Shown here in pieces: positions 1 to 9,419 of a DNA stretch of 32,492 nucleotides. A program made the position numbers and the translations under genes. Source of the stretch: Chara braunii. Taxonomy: Eukaryota > Streptophyta > Charophyceae > Charales > Characeae. The stretch spans positions 3,860,202 through 3,892,693 of the forward strand of contig BFEA01000012.1 in assembly GCA_003427395.1 (NCBI GenBank), given 5' to 3'. Position 1 is the stretch's first letter. Each line of letters opens with the position of its first letter. The notes below the pieces were generated by a model. The model saw nothing but the letters and a program-made list of their open reading frames with translations, searched no databases and was not told the origin of the DNA.

Positions 1-60
<60 letters not shown>
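1..60. repeat. (GA)n microsatellite at the window edge
   Basis: Thirty uninterrupted AG units start at the first base, so the array continues outside the window and its true length is unknown. Confidence 0.98.
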
Positions 61-64
<4 letters not shown>

Positions 65-218
65 TTTATCATTCAAAGATAGAGGAGGGAAAGGAAAATA
101 GAAGGGGACAAGATCCAAAAAGGGGATGTTCGGCGTTGCCGCCGCACACTCACACCGGAGATAAGGATCCGGCAACAACAAAGGCGCATTCGTCGTTAAT
201 TTCAATCATGGCCCCAGG

Positions 219-243
219 CCAATCACTCACTCGACTCCAATCA
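219..243 (+). promoter_or_regulatory. Two CCAATCA motifs in tandem
   Basis: CCAATCA occurs at 219-225 and again at 237-243, 18 bp apart. CCAAT boxes bind NF-Y in eukaryotic promoters. Here only the motif is visible, with no transcript evidence. Confidence 0.3.
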
Positions 244-642
244 TCGATCCTCATACCCGCACCGACGATCTCAACCGTCGCGTGCTAACTCCCACTACTG
301 CGATCGTCACCCCGCCGACGTAAACTCGGCGCAGTTCGGCCCGATCCCACAGTCCGTCATGGCGATCAAGCGTGCAACCGGCCAGGCTATCGTCAGCCCG
401 ACAGGACTTTCCGACTCGCACCAAACACTCTACCTAGCCACTGCTTCCCGGAAGCTGGCTTGAGAGCCGAGAACGTAAGAGAGATTTGCGGGCACGCTTG
501 CGGAATTTATAGCAGCGAGGAGGGAGCCAAAGGAGGGAGAATGCAGAGTGAAAGTCGAAGTGTAAGAGGAGAAGCAGGAGGAGAAGACTTTGAGAGGAGC
601 GCTTCGCGGAAGCCATGTTGATGCTTCGAAACTCAAGACTAA

Positions 643-697
643 CCAATCAGACTCGTCGTGCAATAGGCAGATCCTACCGTATCCCGCGTCTGATTGG
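643..697. promoter_or_regulatory. Inverted pair of CCAATCAGAC boxes
   Basis: CCAATCAGAC at 643-652 faces GTCTGATTGG at 688-697, a perfect 10-bp inverted repeat with a 35-bp spacer. Each arm carries a CCAAT box. Such pairs are known from divergent and cell-cycle promoters, so this could be the centre of a bidirectional promoter. That function is inferred. The same 10-mer plus GG recurs near 22292. Confidence 0.35.
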
Positions 698-1344
698 TGG
701 GCGAAAGTAATCGAAGGATCGACCGGACTTCACGAGCTTTGGTCGGAGAGAAGAAAAAGCGCGAGAAATAGCGCAAGACGGGTCCAAGATTCAGATGATC
801 AAGAAAGGGGAAATGGGCGCGCAAAGAACTGAGCGGGAGAGAGAAAGGGAGGGAGAAAAACAGTTACGGGGAGAGAGGAGGAGGAGGGGGAAGGAAAAAG
901 GAGCGAGGGAGAGAGCGATGCGGGGGACAGAGAGGAGAAAGCTTTTGCATGCGTGGCGCCGTCAACAAAAAACAAAAGAAAAAGGCACCGAAACAGTTAC
1001 AGCTCGCCTACGTCCTAAACCAATTCAAAATGGAAATCACCATATCCGCGCGCGAAAGAGCAACGCGGGAAAAGAAAGTCCTACGCCTATTCGTATCCTT
1101 GCAAACTTCCGAGAGTTTTCCCTGACGCGACCGAGAACATTCACACACAAAAAGGACACGTCGAAGTTCCGCTTCTCCCGGAAATCCCAACTGTCGGACC
1201 CAATTCCCAGTGCGCTCGCTAAGGCGCACGTAAATTCCCAAGTATTTCCCAAATTGCAAAAGGAAAAGCCGAACCCGGGAATCGTAAAGGCTTCCGAAAG
1301 ATGGGGGCCAAAAATGCGGCACCCGAAATCAAGAAAACGAAACG

Positions 1345-3010
1345 GGGGTTTTTATGGGTTGATATGATACAAAAAGGAGGGGTACGAAAGATGGCACGGG
1401 TTCTGGAAGTAGTTCGTCACAGGCAAGGCCATGATTTTGTAAATCTTCGTAAGACTCCTCCTAGGCAACGACATCCCCTCGGGCCCACGCGCCTGCATTC
1501 AAATAAGCAACCTGGCCCTGGACTCAGCCACCCCCAAAAAGGGTGCACCTCTTCCAATGGGTGACCAATAGTGACTAGTCTATTCCCTCCGCCCCACAAA
1601 ACGGACAGACAGTCCAGTGCAATCCACCAAGCTCAACATTTCCCTGGACCCCTTTGGCCAAACATGCTCAACCTGTGGAGGCGGCAGGGACCGAAACAAA
1701 AAAACAACAGATGGAATGATATATGGCAGCAACCCCTGTTTGAGGAACCCCAACATTTTGAATGCAAATGGCCACCCCTTCTCGCTGGCGACAAACTCGC
1801 CCTGGCTCGCCTGGGTCAAAAAGGTGGGAGTGGTCCACCGCCACACAGTTGCAGCAAAAGCTGAAGCATGCCAAGAACGAGACTATACCCATCGCCTGGC
1901 GTCTAGCTCTCCGAAAAGGTCCGACCGTTCAACCGGACGATTGAGTAGTTAAATAAGCAGACCTGCCCCTTCAGAATGTAATTTACAGAGTGCTAACTAT
2001 GGTAGGGGAATATGCACGTCAGAGGCCTATGAGCCTCAATGACCGGGTGCGAGGCTAAAAAAATTGGAGCGGAACGAGGACCTCGACAGCACAGCCACGT
2101 GGAGTGGGTTGATGCAGATAAGGGTAGTGGAGGACTTCGATGACGGACAGTATGTACTGTGTATTCAAGTCTGCAACCCCAATCACAAGCCTCTCCTTTG
2201 ACCCAGGGGAATGGGAATGGCCGGGAGCAAAACTCATGCACATGTGGAACTACACTGTCAAAGGCGAGTATCAAATTTCGCGGCCGAACGTACCGGTTAA
2301 GCAGACACTGTCCGATAGATGGGCAAGAGACTCACCAATGGACCCCAAACTTCTGGAGAATTTGATCTGGTCTGCATACTCCAAACTTACCTCAAAGCCC
2401 TGCAGTGGCTGATCCTGCACCGCTGCCTTCCCACCCCTGACTGGCTGGTGTGCAGAACTGACCTAGAGCAAAAGGGGCTGCACTCACAGCCAGCCCGTGC
2501 AACGATGGAACATTGTCTACTAGCATACCCAATGGTCATCCAGGTAATATGGCAGTGGTGGGATGCTGCCTTTCACTCGTTGAGAGGGTTCCACATCCCC
2601 TAGGACCTGCGCCTCCTGCTGCTTGGCAAAAACCGGCATCTGATGTCGCAATGGTTGCCGTATCTGTTCTCCTATATGCGGCTACACCTCGTTATGCTGG
2701 CCTGGAGAACCAGATGCTCCTTCGAAAGGAGGGAGTACCAGTTCAGCCTACAGCAAGTTCAGCAGGCAATCCGGGACGGCATTAGATCCCACACACATGC
2801 AGCTTGGAAAGCCATGAGACAGGATTGCCATGAGGAAAAGGACCCTCAGGCAGGTGCAGCCATTCAGGCCTCCTACCGTGAGATTTGGCTGGACCCCCGC
2901 CAAATCTTCAGCGACCTGGACACCAACCTCAACATACAATGGAAGCCCCACCTTTTTTTTGCGGTTTCCTATTTCCAAGCTAACTTCATTTTCATCTCAG
3001 ATTGTAAGCG
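1345..3010 (+). pseudogene. LINE ORF2 remnant: C-terminal RT region with zf-RVT and C-terminal domain
   Basis: Translating in shifting frames gives blocks that match copy 2 closely. These are an LLGNDIP block near 1460, NLWRRQGPKQ near 1672, a block ending EWEWPG near 2220, LQWLILHRCLPTPDW near 2400, RATMEHCLLA near 2500, and LAWRTRCSFERREYQF near 2700 followed by a long helical segment to IQWKP near 2945. The LHRCLPTP and EHCLLA pattern is typical of the zinc-binding domain of plant and other LINE reverse transcriptases (zf-RVT). Frameshifts and stops, such as TAA where copy 2 has a Lys codon near 1440, break it. The first Cys pair of the zinc site is deleted and a later Cys is Tyr. The catalytic RT domain and endonuclease are absent. 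It cannot make an active protein. Confidence 0.85.
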
Positions 3011-3186
3011 CGAACCCCAGCCACAAGCCCACAGCCCCCAGACATACCCCTCTCATGAGCCACCCCCTTCCCCCCCACCATCCCCTTACTTTAAAATGGC
3101 TCATCCCCCCCCCCACTCCCACCCCCTATCATAATCCCCCTGGATCCCGCCCAGAAGGAAGGAAAGCAGCCAACAGAGGTCACATG

Positions 3187-3303
3187 GGGGACAGACGACA
3201 ACACTGGCCACAATCTCTCCGGAACTTCACATCAGGGAGAAGGTATGGAGGACAATGCTGGGCGCTGTCTCTCCAAAACTTCTCATCAGGCAGAAGGCGG
3301 CAA
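3187..3303 (+). repeat. Two-unit tandem duplication (~53 bp) in the LINE 3' region
   Basis: The string ACAACACTGG...CTTCACATCAGGGAGAAGG is followed by a diverged second unit ending CTTCTCATCAGGCAGAAGG. It lies downstream of the ORF remnant. Confidence 0.6.
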
Positions 3304-3970
3304 CAGTTTCGGCTTGAAGTCTGAGGTCTCATGAAAGACTCACCGCTGGGAGGAATAGCAGAGGAACGCACTGGAGAAGCAGAAGACATCCTGATGCTCC
3401 ACTGGCAACCCAGGCAAAGAATACAGTAGCAACGACTGAGGCTAGCGAATGGGCAGCATTGCGACCACCTACCTTCCACATGAAGCAGTGCTTAAGGACT
3501 TTTGAAGGAACTACGCACTCATGCGCAGTCTGACGGCCCTAAGGCGGCCTACCAGCCTTCATCTATAGCAGACAGGGTACTGAGGGTTGAGCAGCATATC
3601 TCAAGTTCTGACCTTGCTACAGTGCCAGGGTAATTGTCGCATGGCCGAAGACAATCAGATGGGCATGGCTCAGAATCCAAGAACCGGCCAACGAGAATGA
3701 GCAAAATACAATGCAGCGGAACACTGATACACATAGATCTGCCTCAAACGACTCAGAGTGACTGCAACTCACTCATTATCACCAACAGGGTGAGAAGGCA
3801 TGGCACTGAAAACATAGACGAAGAGCCCCATGCCATCCACGGATGAGGAGGAGGAAGAAGAGTCGAAGCGGGAGAGATATGGAGATGTCATGAACTCAAA
3901 TGTCACCCATATAAGTTTCAAAAAATAGTCTCCCAATGTCCCTGTCCAGATATCGGTCTCACCAAGTCTC
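3304..3970. other. LINE 3' region, no recognised gene
   Basis: No coding similarity, RNA gene or clear repeat is visible. The segment is treated as non-coding 3' sequence of LINE copy 1 because it lies between the ORF remnant and the family's 3' tail. Confidence 0.4.
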
Positions 3971-4039
<69 letters not shown>

Positions 4040-4040
4040 N

Positions 4041-4135
<95 letters not shown>

Positions 4136-4196
4136 AGAAGAAGAAGAAGAAGAAGAAGAAGAAGAAGAAGAAGAAGAAGAAGAAGAAGAAGAAGAG
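3971..4196. repeat. Compound microsatellite (CT)n-(CA)n-(GAA)n
   Basis: About 64 CT units (3971-4098, one ambiguous base at 4040) pass directly into CA units (4099-4130) and then about 21 GAA units (4134-4196). The strand asymmetry switches from pyrimidine to purine within 40 bp. It sits in the 3' region of LINE copy 1. Array lengths are probably unreliable in the assembly. Confidence 0.97.
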
Positions 4197-4814
4197 GGAG
4201 AAGAAGAGGGAGGGAGGAGGGAGAGAGATGATGGAGCTGGAGGGAGACGAAGAAGAAGAATCCTCTCGAAGTCTCTTGGAGGTGGAGCCAGATACTGACC
4301 AGCGCAAAGGTGTCTTCTTGGAGCTGTGATGCAGGTGGAAGACGCCCGAAGACCAACAGGAGCTATGGCGCCAGGTAAGTCTGCAGGTGAGTCTCTCATA
4401 GTCTGGCCTCGCGCCTCAACCTCCTACTCCACAACTCTGCCTCTCTCCACTACCGCAGCAGTGCTGGCCAGCAGCATGTAGACCTCAACCTCTAACTCTG
4501 CGTGCCACAAATGAGGCTGCCCCAGCTATATATACCACTGTGCCTTCTGCTTTGTGGCCAGAACTGGCGCCCAAATTCAAAGTGAGTAACCTGAAAACTG
4601 GCGCCCAAACTGGAAAGTGAGCATCCTGGGAACTGGCACCCAGGGCTCCTCACTACAGGACAAAGTGAGAAACTGCAGTCTGGCGCCCAAACTGAAAGTG
4701 AGCATCCTGGATATGAACCTGGCCTACCCGTTGGCCTGCTGGGCCTGTATCGGCCTCGTAATGCTGATAGCTACACTCAAGAGTACAGCTATGGCTGATT
4801 GTATCAGTGTCAAG
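4197..4814. other. LINE 3' region, no recognised gene
   Basis: Two strong 5' splice-site strings, CAG|GTAAGT near 4373 and CAG|GTGAGT near 4385, stand 12 bp apart. A short phrase (AACTGGCGCCCAAA and variants) recurs imperfectly at 4562-4700, indicating a small degenerate tandem repeat. I see no gene. Confidence 0.4.
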
Positions 4815-4934
4815 GGACCTTGGACACGTTTTCCAGCCGGTGCAGCTCCCCACCAATGGAACGGAGCCATCATGATGCCGCATGGGAGGGGTGACTGCCT
4901 TTATCAGCACCCCCACCACCATGGTGCTGATAAG

Positions 4935-4966
<32 letters not shown>
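4815..4966 (+). repeat. LINE family 3' tail, copy A (two hairpins plus poly-A)
   Basis: The tail opens with a TTTTCCAGCCGGTGCAGCTC block and a first hairpin GCTCC/GGAGC with loop CCACCAATGGAAC. A second hairpin follows, GGGGTG (4888-4893) pairing with CACCCC (4908-4913) around the 14-nt loop ACTGCCTTTATCAG, with outer CATGG/CCATG pairs. Poly(A) is at 4940-4966. The same arrangement is seen at 10238-10392, in reverse at 14822-14977, and in part at 20162-20260. In known LINEs such a 3' structure is bound by the reverse transcriptase; that role is inferred here. Confidence 0.8.
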
Positions 4967-4968
<2 letters not shown>

Positions 4969-5104
4969 GATCTCCACGCAACACCAGGAGTGCTACTGCT
5001 CAAAACACCCTAGATGCCCCCATCCCTTCCATGTTTTCCAAAAGAGCAGCCTGTGGGAATGACACCCACAGCAGACACTCTCTGAGCCTCCTCGCAAAGA
5101 TACC
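4967..5104. other. Spacer, nothing recognised
   Basis: Unique-looking sequence between the LINE poly(A) and the tandem repeat that starts at 5105. Confidence 0.4.
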
Positions 5105-5440
5105 GTGGCCACCCACATACATTCCTTACATCAACGAAACAGCCCATGCTCCGCCTAAGCAGGGCAAAGAATTAGGCCATGTATCTGTATGTTACTATGT
5201 GTATTCCCAAAAGAAAAAAAACTTGTGGCCACCCACAGACATTCCTTCGTCAACGAAACAGCCCATGCTCCACCTGAGCAGGGCAAAGAATTAGGCCATG
5301 CATGTGTATGTTGCTATGTGTATTCCCAAAACAAAACTTGTGGCCACCCACAGACATTCCTTCATCCACGAAACAGCCGATGCTCCACCTAAGAAGGGAA
5401 AAGAATTAGGCCATGCATGTGTGTATGTCACCACTATGTG
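5105..5440 (+). repeat. Three-unit tandem repeat, period ~115-120 bp
   Basis: Units start with GTGGCCACCCACA at 5105, 5225 and 5340. Each continues through AACGAAACAGCC, GGCAAAGAATTAGGCCATG (GGAAAAGAATTAGGCC in the third) and, in the first two, TGTGTATTCCCAAAA. The period changes because of small A-rich indels and is not a codon multiple in every unit, so coding is unlikely. Confidence 0.95.
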
Positions 5441-5579
5441 CCAGCCTGTTTCAGCGGATTTCACCGGCTCATCAGGAGGTTGAACCTGGACAGACAGTCT
5501 GCCCAGGATGCATTTGACTAATGAAGGGATAAGGACTCACCGCGTCGCCCAGAGTTAGCCATACCCCAACTCTGCAATC

Positions 5580-5677
5580 CTACCGTCTTCACCCGAATAG
5601 AACGCCCGGATTTGGCACAACTTTCGGTCCAAATGCAGCGATAATGACTGGACGTTCTATTCGGGTGAAGACGGTAG
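5580..5677. mobile_element. TA-flanked foldback MITE, family 1, copy 1
   Basis: The left TIR (CTACCGTCTTCACCCGAATA continuing GAACG) and right TIR (CGTTCTATTC...GACGGTAG) are perfect 25-bp inverted repeats. The internal part has TTTGGCACAACTTTCGGTCC, also found in variant form in the copy at 24604. Ends read TA-CCGTC...GACGG-TA, consistent with a TA target duplication as in Tc1/mariner-type MITEs. No transposase is encoded. Confidence 0.88.
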
Positions 5678-5689
5678 TATGCCATAGAC

Positions 5690-6096
5690 TGTCACCACAA
5701 CAGGCCCTTTTCCACCCAGACCAGATGAGAAGATCCAAAATTGAAACAACTTCATCTCCATAGCAAACAATGTAAACAGACAAAGATGAGCCGAGCCAAC
5801 TTGAATCAGCTTTACCTCTATTATAGCAAAAAGCATGAAGCACAATAAAACCATTACATGGCATTTTCCTTGTACAGTCCTTTCACCGCTTTCTTTATTT
5901 TGGATTACTTGTACCTCTTTTGTTTCTTCTTGCAGGCTTGCCACGTTTATTGCGGTTCAACTTGAATGCAAGCTGCCCACATCCCCGTGTGCCATAATGG
6001 CCCACTTGCACGCTATAAAAGGAGGCAGAGTAAAGGGGAATAAGGTATGCTCCTGTTCATTTTTCCGAAGAGCTTCAGCTTATATTTTCTGTTCTC
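5690..6096. other. No recognised gene
   Basis: Moderately AT-rich sequence. The open frames on both strands overlap each other and show no domain. Confidence 0.35.
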
Positions 6097-6271
6097 TTAA
6101 ACCGCTAGTACACGGCCCCAGCCTTCCAGAAAGTCTTTTGTCGCCACAAGCAAAACTCGGAGGCACCGCGCGGCCAGGCCCGCCGTTGGGAACAAAAATT
6201 GGCGGCCTCCAAAGTGGTGCGCATTTCATGCTGACACCCGTGGGCCAATATGTGGTGTACTGGTGCTTTAA
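6097..6271. mobile_element. TTAA-ended TIR element (MITE), family 2, copy 1
   Basis: It starts TTAAACCGCTAGTACACGG and ends with the inverse of TTAAAGCACCAGTACACCA, 175 bp in all, with a GC-rich interior. Size and ends match the element at 19079-19255. TTAA at both ends could be a duplicated target, as with piggyBac-type elements, but the terminal bases after TTAA (ACC...) do not match canonical piggyBac ends. Confidence 0.75.
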
Positions 6272-6304
6272 TGATGCTCATTTCTATGCATTTAGCAGGA
6301 GGCA

Positions 6305-6425
6305 ATGAAGGGGTAGGGGGTACACTAGAGGGTGGACGACTGAAGGGGTAGGGGGTGGAGTTCCACAGGAGGCAAGGGAGGGGGGAGGGGGGAGGGAGAA
6401 GGGGAAGAGGAGGGAAGGGTAGGGA
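6305..6425 (+). repeat. G-run-rich purine tract (possible G-quadruplex)
   Basis: Two near copies of GAAGGGGTAGGGGGT (6307 and 6343) are followed by several runs of three to six G between 6360 and 6420. Four or more G-runs with short loops could form a G-quadruplex on the + strand. No function is shown. Confidence 0.55.
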
Positions 6426-6564
6426 CAAGGAATAGAACAGAGGAAAGACAAGCTTCACAGGGTTCTCAATACTCACCGCTGGAGCGGAGTACTTTAAAAC
6501 GCCACAAGAGGTCAGTCAATGTTCGGATTGCAGGGAAATTTGAGTTGTGGATCGGCTGTTGCCT

Positions 6565-7345
6565 AGGGTAAGTGCCCACCCCTACGGACTGGACAGGACC
6601 GGTTCAGGTGTGGACTGTGGACGCACCACATCCAATTCTCGCGGTCACATCGAATGGCGTAGACAGATGTCACAGGTTGCGTGGCTCCTACATGCTAGGA
6701 ACACACAGGCAAGTGGACCCCAATTGCATAGGAATTGTCGTTTCAGCCCCTGTATACAAATAGGACATGCAATGTTACATGAGTACAATGTTGACTGTCA
6801 TCGTACGTATGAAAACAAAAACTCGCATGGGCTATACCTTCATAATCCTCAGATTCCTCACGAAGTAAAGTATGTCTCAATCACATGCTAGCCAAATCTC
6901 AGGTGGGCCATCGCAGTCCAGCACTGAGCAAGTTTCTTGGGTTTCCGCAACCATTATTCCCTCTCTATGGGCGGCCGATGGATGGCGTGCCTGATCTGAA
7001 GTAAGGGTGTTCAGCTGTTGCACGTCCTGGTCTGCAACAGCTCTCCTTGGCAGTGATGACCTTTCGGCACAGCGCACTGTGGGTGGTTCATGTAAGAGTC
7101 CATTTTCCACCTCCGGCTGCTGCATGCACCTGTTGCTCGTCCAGCAAGGGTGAAGGAGATCCGATTACGGGTGCAGCAGGTGTATGCCCACCGTTGCATT
7201 TCGGACATACATGGAGAGAATGTTGCACGTGATGGCATCAGTGATAGTCCATGCGGTAGAGACACCTACTTCCCATGACAGCCTCCTGGAAACATTGACT
7301 ACACATGGCATGTTGCTGGCATGCCAGCAGAAAAGAACTCTGACG
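6565..7345 (+). repeat. Unidentified ~800-bp repeat (family R8), copy 1
   Basis: The copy shares, in order, these blocks with 9420-10215: GTGCCCACCCCT, GTGTGGACTGTGGACGCAC, AGACAGATGTCACAGG, TCACATGCTAGCC, GATGACCTTTCGGCAC, a TTTTCCACCTCCGGCTGCTG block, and GCATGTTGCTGGCATGCCAG. The perfect 16-bp palindrome TGCTGGCATGCCAGCA lies at 7314-7329. No long ORF is conserved between copies, and I see no TIRs or poly(A). The family could be a decayed non-autonomous element or a set of segmental duplicates. Confidence 0.7.
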
Positions 7346-7516
7346 TTTGCAGTTATTTAAGAACGGCACGCTAAGTATGTGTTAAATTGTGTTCTGAATC
7401 TTTTGAACAATCACCACAGCAAGTTGAGCAACACCTTTTTCCACACAGATGCATGGATATCATAATCTGAACAGTTCTAACATGTAATGCTTCAAAATGA
7501 TTATGATGCGAAAAAC

Positions 7517-7687
7517 CGGCGTGGAGTAGTGGTAAATCCTCTGAACGGGTAGTGCTGCTGTCTCAGGATCTCTCGACCATAACCGGGTGAGGAGTACTGA
7601 CTACATACGATGTACGGGACGCTGGAACTGGGTCACAGGAACATTGATACAAAATCCGTTTCTGAAAAAAAAAAAAAAAAAAAAAAA
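7517..7687 (+). mobile_element. tRNA-related SINE with poly-A and likely target duplications
   Basis: The 5' part (CGGCGTGGAGTAGTGGTAAA) resembles a tRNA 5' end with an A box (TGGAGTAGTGG). A weak B-box-like region follows near 7570-7585. The element ends in 23 A (7665-7687). Flanking GCGAAAAAC (7508-7516) and GCAGGAAAAAC (7688-7698) look like a diverged target-site duplication. Length is about 170 bp. The B box is poor, so the tRNA origin is likely but not certain. Confidence 0.6.
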
Positions 7688-7698
7688 GCAGGAAAAAC

Positions 7699-8094
7699 AT
7701 AGAAAAAAACATCAAAAAAGGAACTGCCATCTCACTGCTGTATTCTGAACCGTGAAATGCCTGCCGCATCTGCGTACTTGAGCACAGTATCCGTACGCAC
7801 CCGATTGCCATTCAGCAGACTTGCACATGATATCTCGCCTGTTCTTCCAGTGATGCTCTCCCCCAAATGCATTTCGCAGTTCGGCACGGAGAATAGGAGG
7901 AGGGAAGGAAAAGGGAGCGACGGAAGAAGGAAGGGAGAAAGGGGTAGGGAAAGGACGGGCAGAAGGGGAACCCCGTTACACCCTGAATACACACCACAGA
8001 TACAAACAGACTGCCAATTTGAAAGCGTGCTATGAAACACAACACAGTCGCCACACTCAAGGGATGGGTTGCAAAGAAAAACGAGTGGAGTAGC
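7699..8094. other. No recognised gene; G-rich purine tract inside
   Basis: A purine tract with G-runs (7890-7970) gives low-complexity frames on both strands. Nothing else is recognised. Confidence 0.35.
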
Positions 8095-8546
8095 AGCTAT
8101 CCCCACAGAAGGGGCAAGTTCAGTTCGAGTGCAGCCTATGGAAGCACTGCGTCCAACCCTACTAGCAGTTGCGGTCAGTGCGTCAAATGCCGTGGCACAG
8201 ACAGGTATTGCATGCTAGGACACAGAGGCAGCGGTGCGGTGATGTGCAGTTATATAGGCTCTGCAATTCCACCCCTCCTCTGCAGAAAGGAAATGCCATA
8301 CGAGGGTGGCAAGGACCAAAAAGAAAACTCACAACGCTCACCACACAGAAAATTCTGGTCTATTACCGTCTTAACCAAACATCAGCTTGGTCAAAGCAGA
8401 GCTGAGCAGAAAAATTACCTGGATGTATTTCTGATATCGACATAGCCTATCTGTGGACAGGTGACGACAGGGTGGAATCCAAACAAAAGATGGTCAGGCT
8501 ATCGCAACAATCGAATATGCCACTGCTCACCCTGGAGGTGAGAATT

Positions 8547-8574
8547 GAAAAAAAAAAACAAAAAAAAAAACAGA
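8547..8574. repeat. A-rich run (T-tail of the U6 retrocopy on the minus strand)
   Basis: Two A-runs are separated by one C on the + strand. On the minus strand they form a T-rich tail after the U6 3' end, as expected if an oligo-U tail lengthened. Confidence 0.75.
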
Positions 8575-8628
8575 GGACCATTTCTCAATGTACGTGTCAT
8601 CCCCTTGCGTAGGGGCCATGCTAATCCT
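8575..8628 (-). ncRNA. U6 snRNA retropseudogene, 3' half
   Basis: Read on the minus strand from 8626, the sequence is GATTAGCATGGCCCCTACGC, then AAGG-GG-ATGACACG, then GAGAAATGGTCC, followed by a T-rich tail. This is the 3' half of U6 snRNA, including the region after the ACAGAG box. Compared with plant U6 it has a GG insertion after AAGG and a 2-nt deletion before GAGAAATGG. The 5' stem-loop and ACAGAG box are missing, so it is not functional. GGAGGTGAGAATT (8534-8546) and GGAGGTGAAAAT (8639-8650) flank it as a probable target-site duplication, which indicates retroposition rather than a truncated gene. Confidence 0.88.
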
Positions 8629-8740
8629 CCAAAAGACGGGAGGTGAAAATCTTTCCATAGGCTGCCGTGCAGATCGTTCAAGTGGAAGTCTGTTTTCCAC
8701 TTCAGGTTGCTGTGTCCATTCTTTAGCCAGCATCGCCGTT

Positions 8741-9139
8741 GGAGATAATTTGCAAAATACCCCCATAAGCTGAGATATATGCCAAAATGCCCCTACAAGG
8801 TGTGCGTAGAGCGGAATGCCCCTCTGACAATTTTATTTTTTTTGTGAAAATACCCCTAGCGTCGGTTGGACTCCCATCTTTGCAATATACCCCTACCGGG
8901 TACCGTCCAACTTTGCAAAATGCCCCTGTACTTGCCAACTTTTCCTAGGGGCTATTGCAAAAGGCCAAGGCCCAAAAGGGGACGTCCAGATTGCAAAGTT
9001 GCACACCCGCCTGACAGAGCACAACACAAAGATTTTTTAGCCCAAGAGGGCATTCCGCTCTACCCACATCTTTCAAGGGCATTTTGGCATTTATATCAAC
9101 TTATGGGGGTATTTTCAAATAATATTTTGCAATTATCCC
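8741..9139. mobile_element. Long-TIR foldback element, ~400 bp
   Basis: The left end (GGAGATAATTTGCAAAATAC, then CCCCCATAAG, ATGCCAAAATGCCCC, GTAGAGCGGAATGCCC) is mirrored by the right end read in reverse (GGGATAATTGCAAAATATTA, CCCCCATAAG, ATGCCAAAATGCCC, GTAGAGCGGAATGCCC). The arms are about 90-110 bp. Phrases of the type TGCAAAATGCCCCT also recur inside. No ORF is conserved. It inserted at the end of R8 copy 2. Confidence 0.85.
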
Positions 9140-9419
9140 ATAAAATAATTATAACCACCCGTACCGCAAGTGATACAGTTGAGACTTTATGTTATAATAT
9201 ATTAATAATTTATTTATTTAAAGGAAGTCGGCTCCATGGTTTGCATTATTTAACTTGGAAAAAAGAAAAACCTGCACATTACATTTTGACGATTTTGTCT
9301 CATTTGGTCCTCGATATTCATTCACTAGCAGAGCAGACTGCTAGAGACTGGCATAAGAGGCCAGCCAAGCCTCCGGCTGCTGAGAAAAAAAATGAGCTGA
9401 AGAGCAGGCCTTGCCTACG
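9140..9419. other. AT-rich spacer, nothing recognised
   Basis: The stretch 9140-9235 is strikingly AT-rich (TATAATATATTAATAATTTA). The remainder is unremarkable. Confidence 0.4.

Larger units (their letters stand above)
61..1340. other. CpG-rich, promoter-like DNA without a recognised gene
   Basis: The segment is rich in CpG and in purine-rich stretches (830-950) and contains several CCAAT-type motifs. A TATA-like GGAATTTATA lies near 502-511. The open frames here, for example 795-1367 (+), are low-complexity Arg/Lys/Glu-rich translations of purine-rich DNA and resemble no protein I know. In composition, and in short shared strings (CCCACAGTCCGTC, GGAATTTATA, AAAGAAAGTCCTA), the segment resembles 22740-23640. 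Both could be 5' regions of related genes or copies of one repeat. I assign no transcript. Confidence 0.4.
1345..4966 (+). mobile_element. LINE-type non-LTR retrotransposon, 5'-truncated and decayed (copy 1)
   Basis: The element begins inside the 3' part of the reverse-transcriptase ORF. It runs through a long non-coding 3' region and ends in a 27-nt poly(A) run at 4940-4966. Its protein-level match is the reverse-strand element at 14822-17877, and both carry a related 3' tail before poly(A). The 5' limit is where similarity to that copy fades, so it may be off by tens of bases. The 3' region has expanded through a tandem duplication (3187-3303) and a compound microsatellite (3971-4196). I could not find convincing target-site duplications. 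Assignment of everything between 3010 and 4815 to the element rests on orientation and on the tail at its end. Confidence 0.75.
8095..8740 (+). repeat. R8 repeat, copy 2 (interrupted by a U6 retrocopy)
   Basis: Blocks shared with copy 3 include TATGGAAGCACTGCGTCCAA, a GTCAGTGCGTCAAATG block, GACATAGCCTATCTGTGGAC, and TCTGTTTTCCACTTCAGGTT before TGTGTCC. The U6 snRNA-derived insert at 8547-8638 splits it. Confidence 0.65.

Noticed and set aside
3769-4399. Long frames on both strands through the CT/CA/GAA array
   Set aside because: They are simple-sequence translations (Ser-Leu, Thr-His, Glu-rich) and would shift with any array length change.
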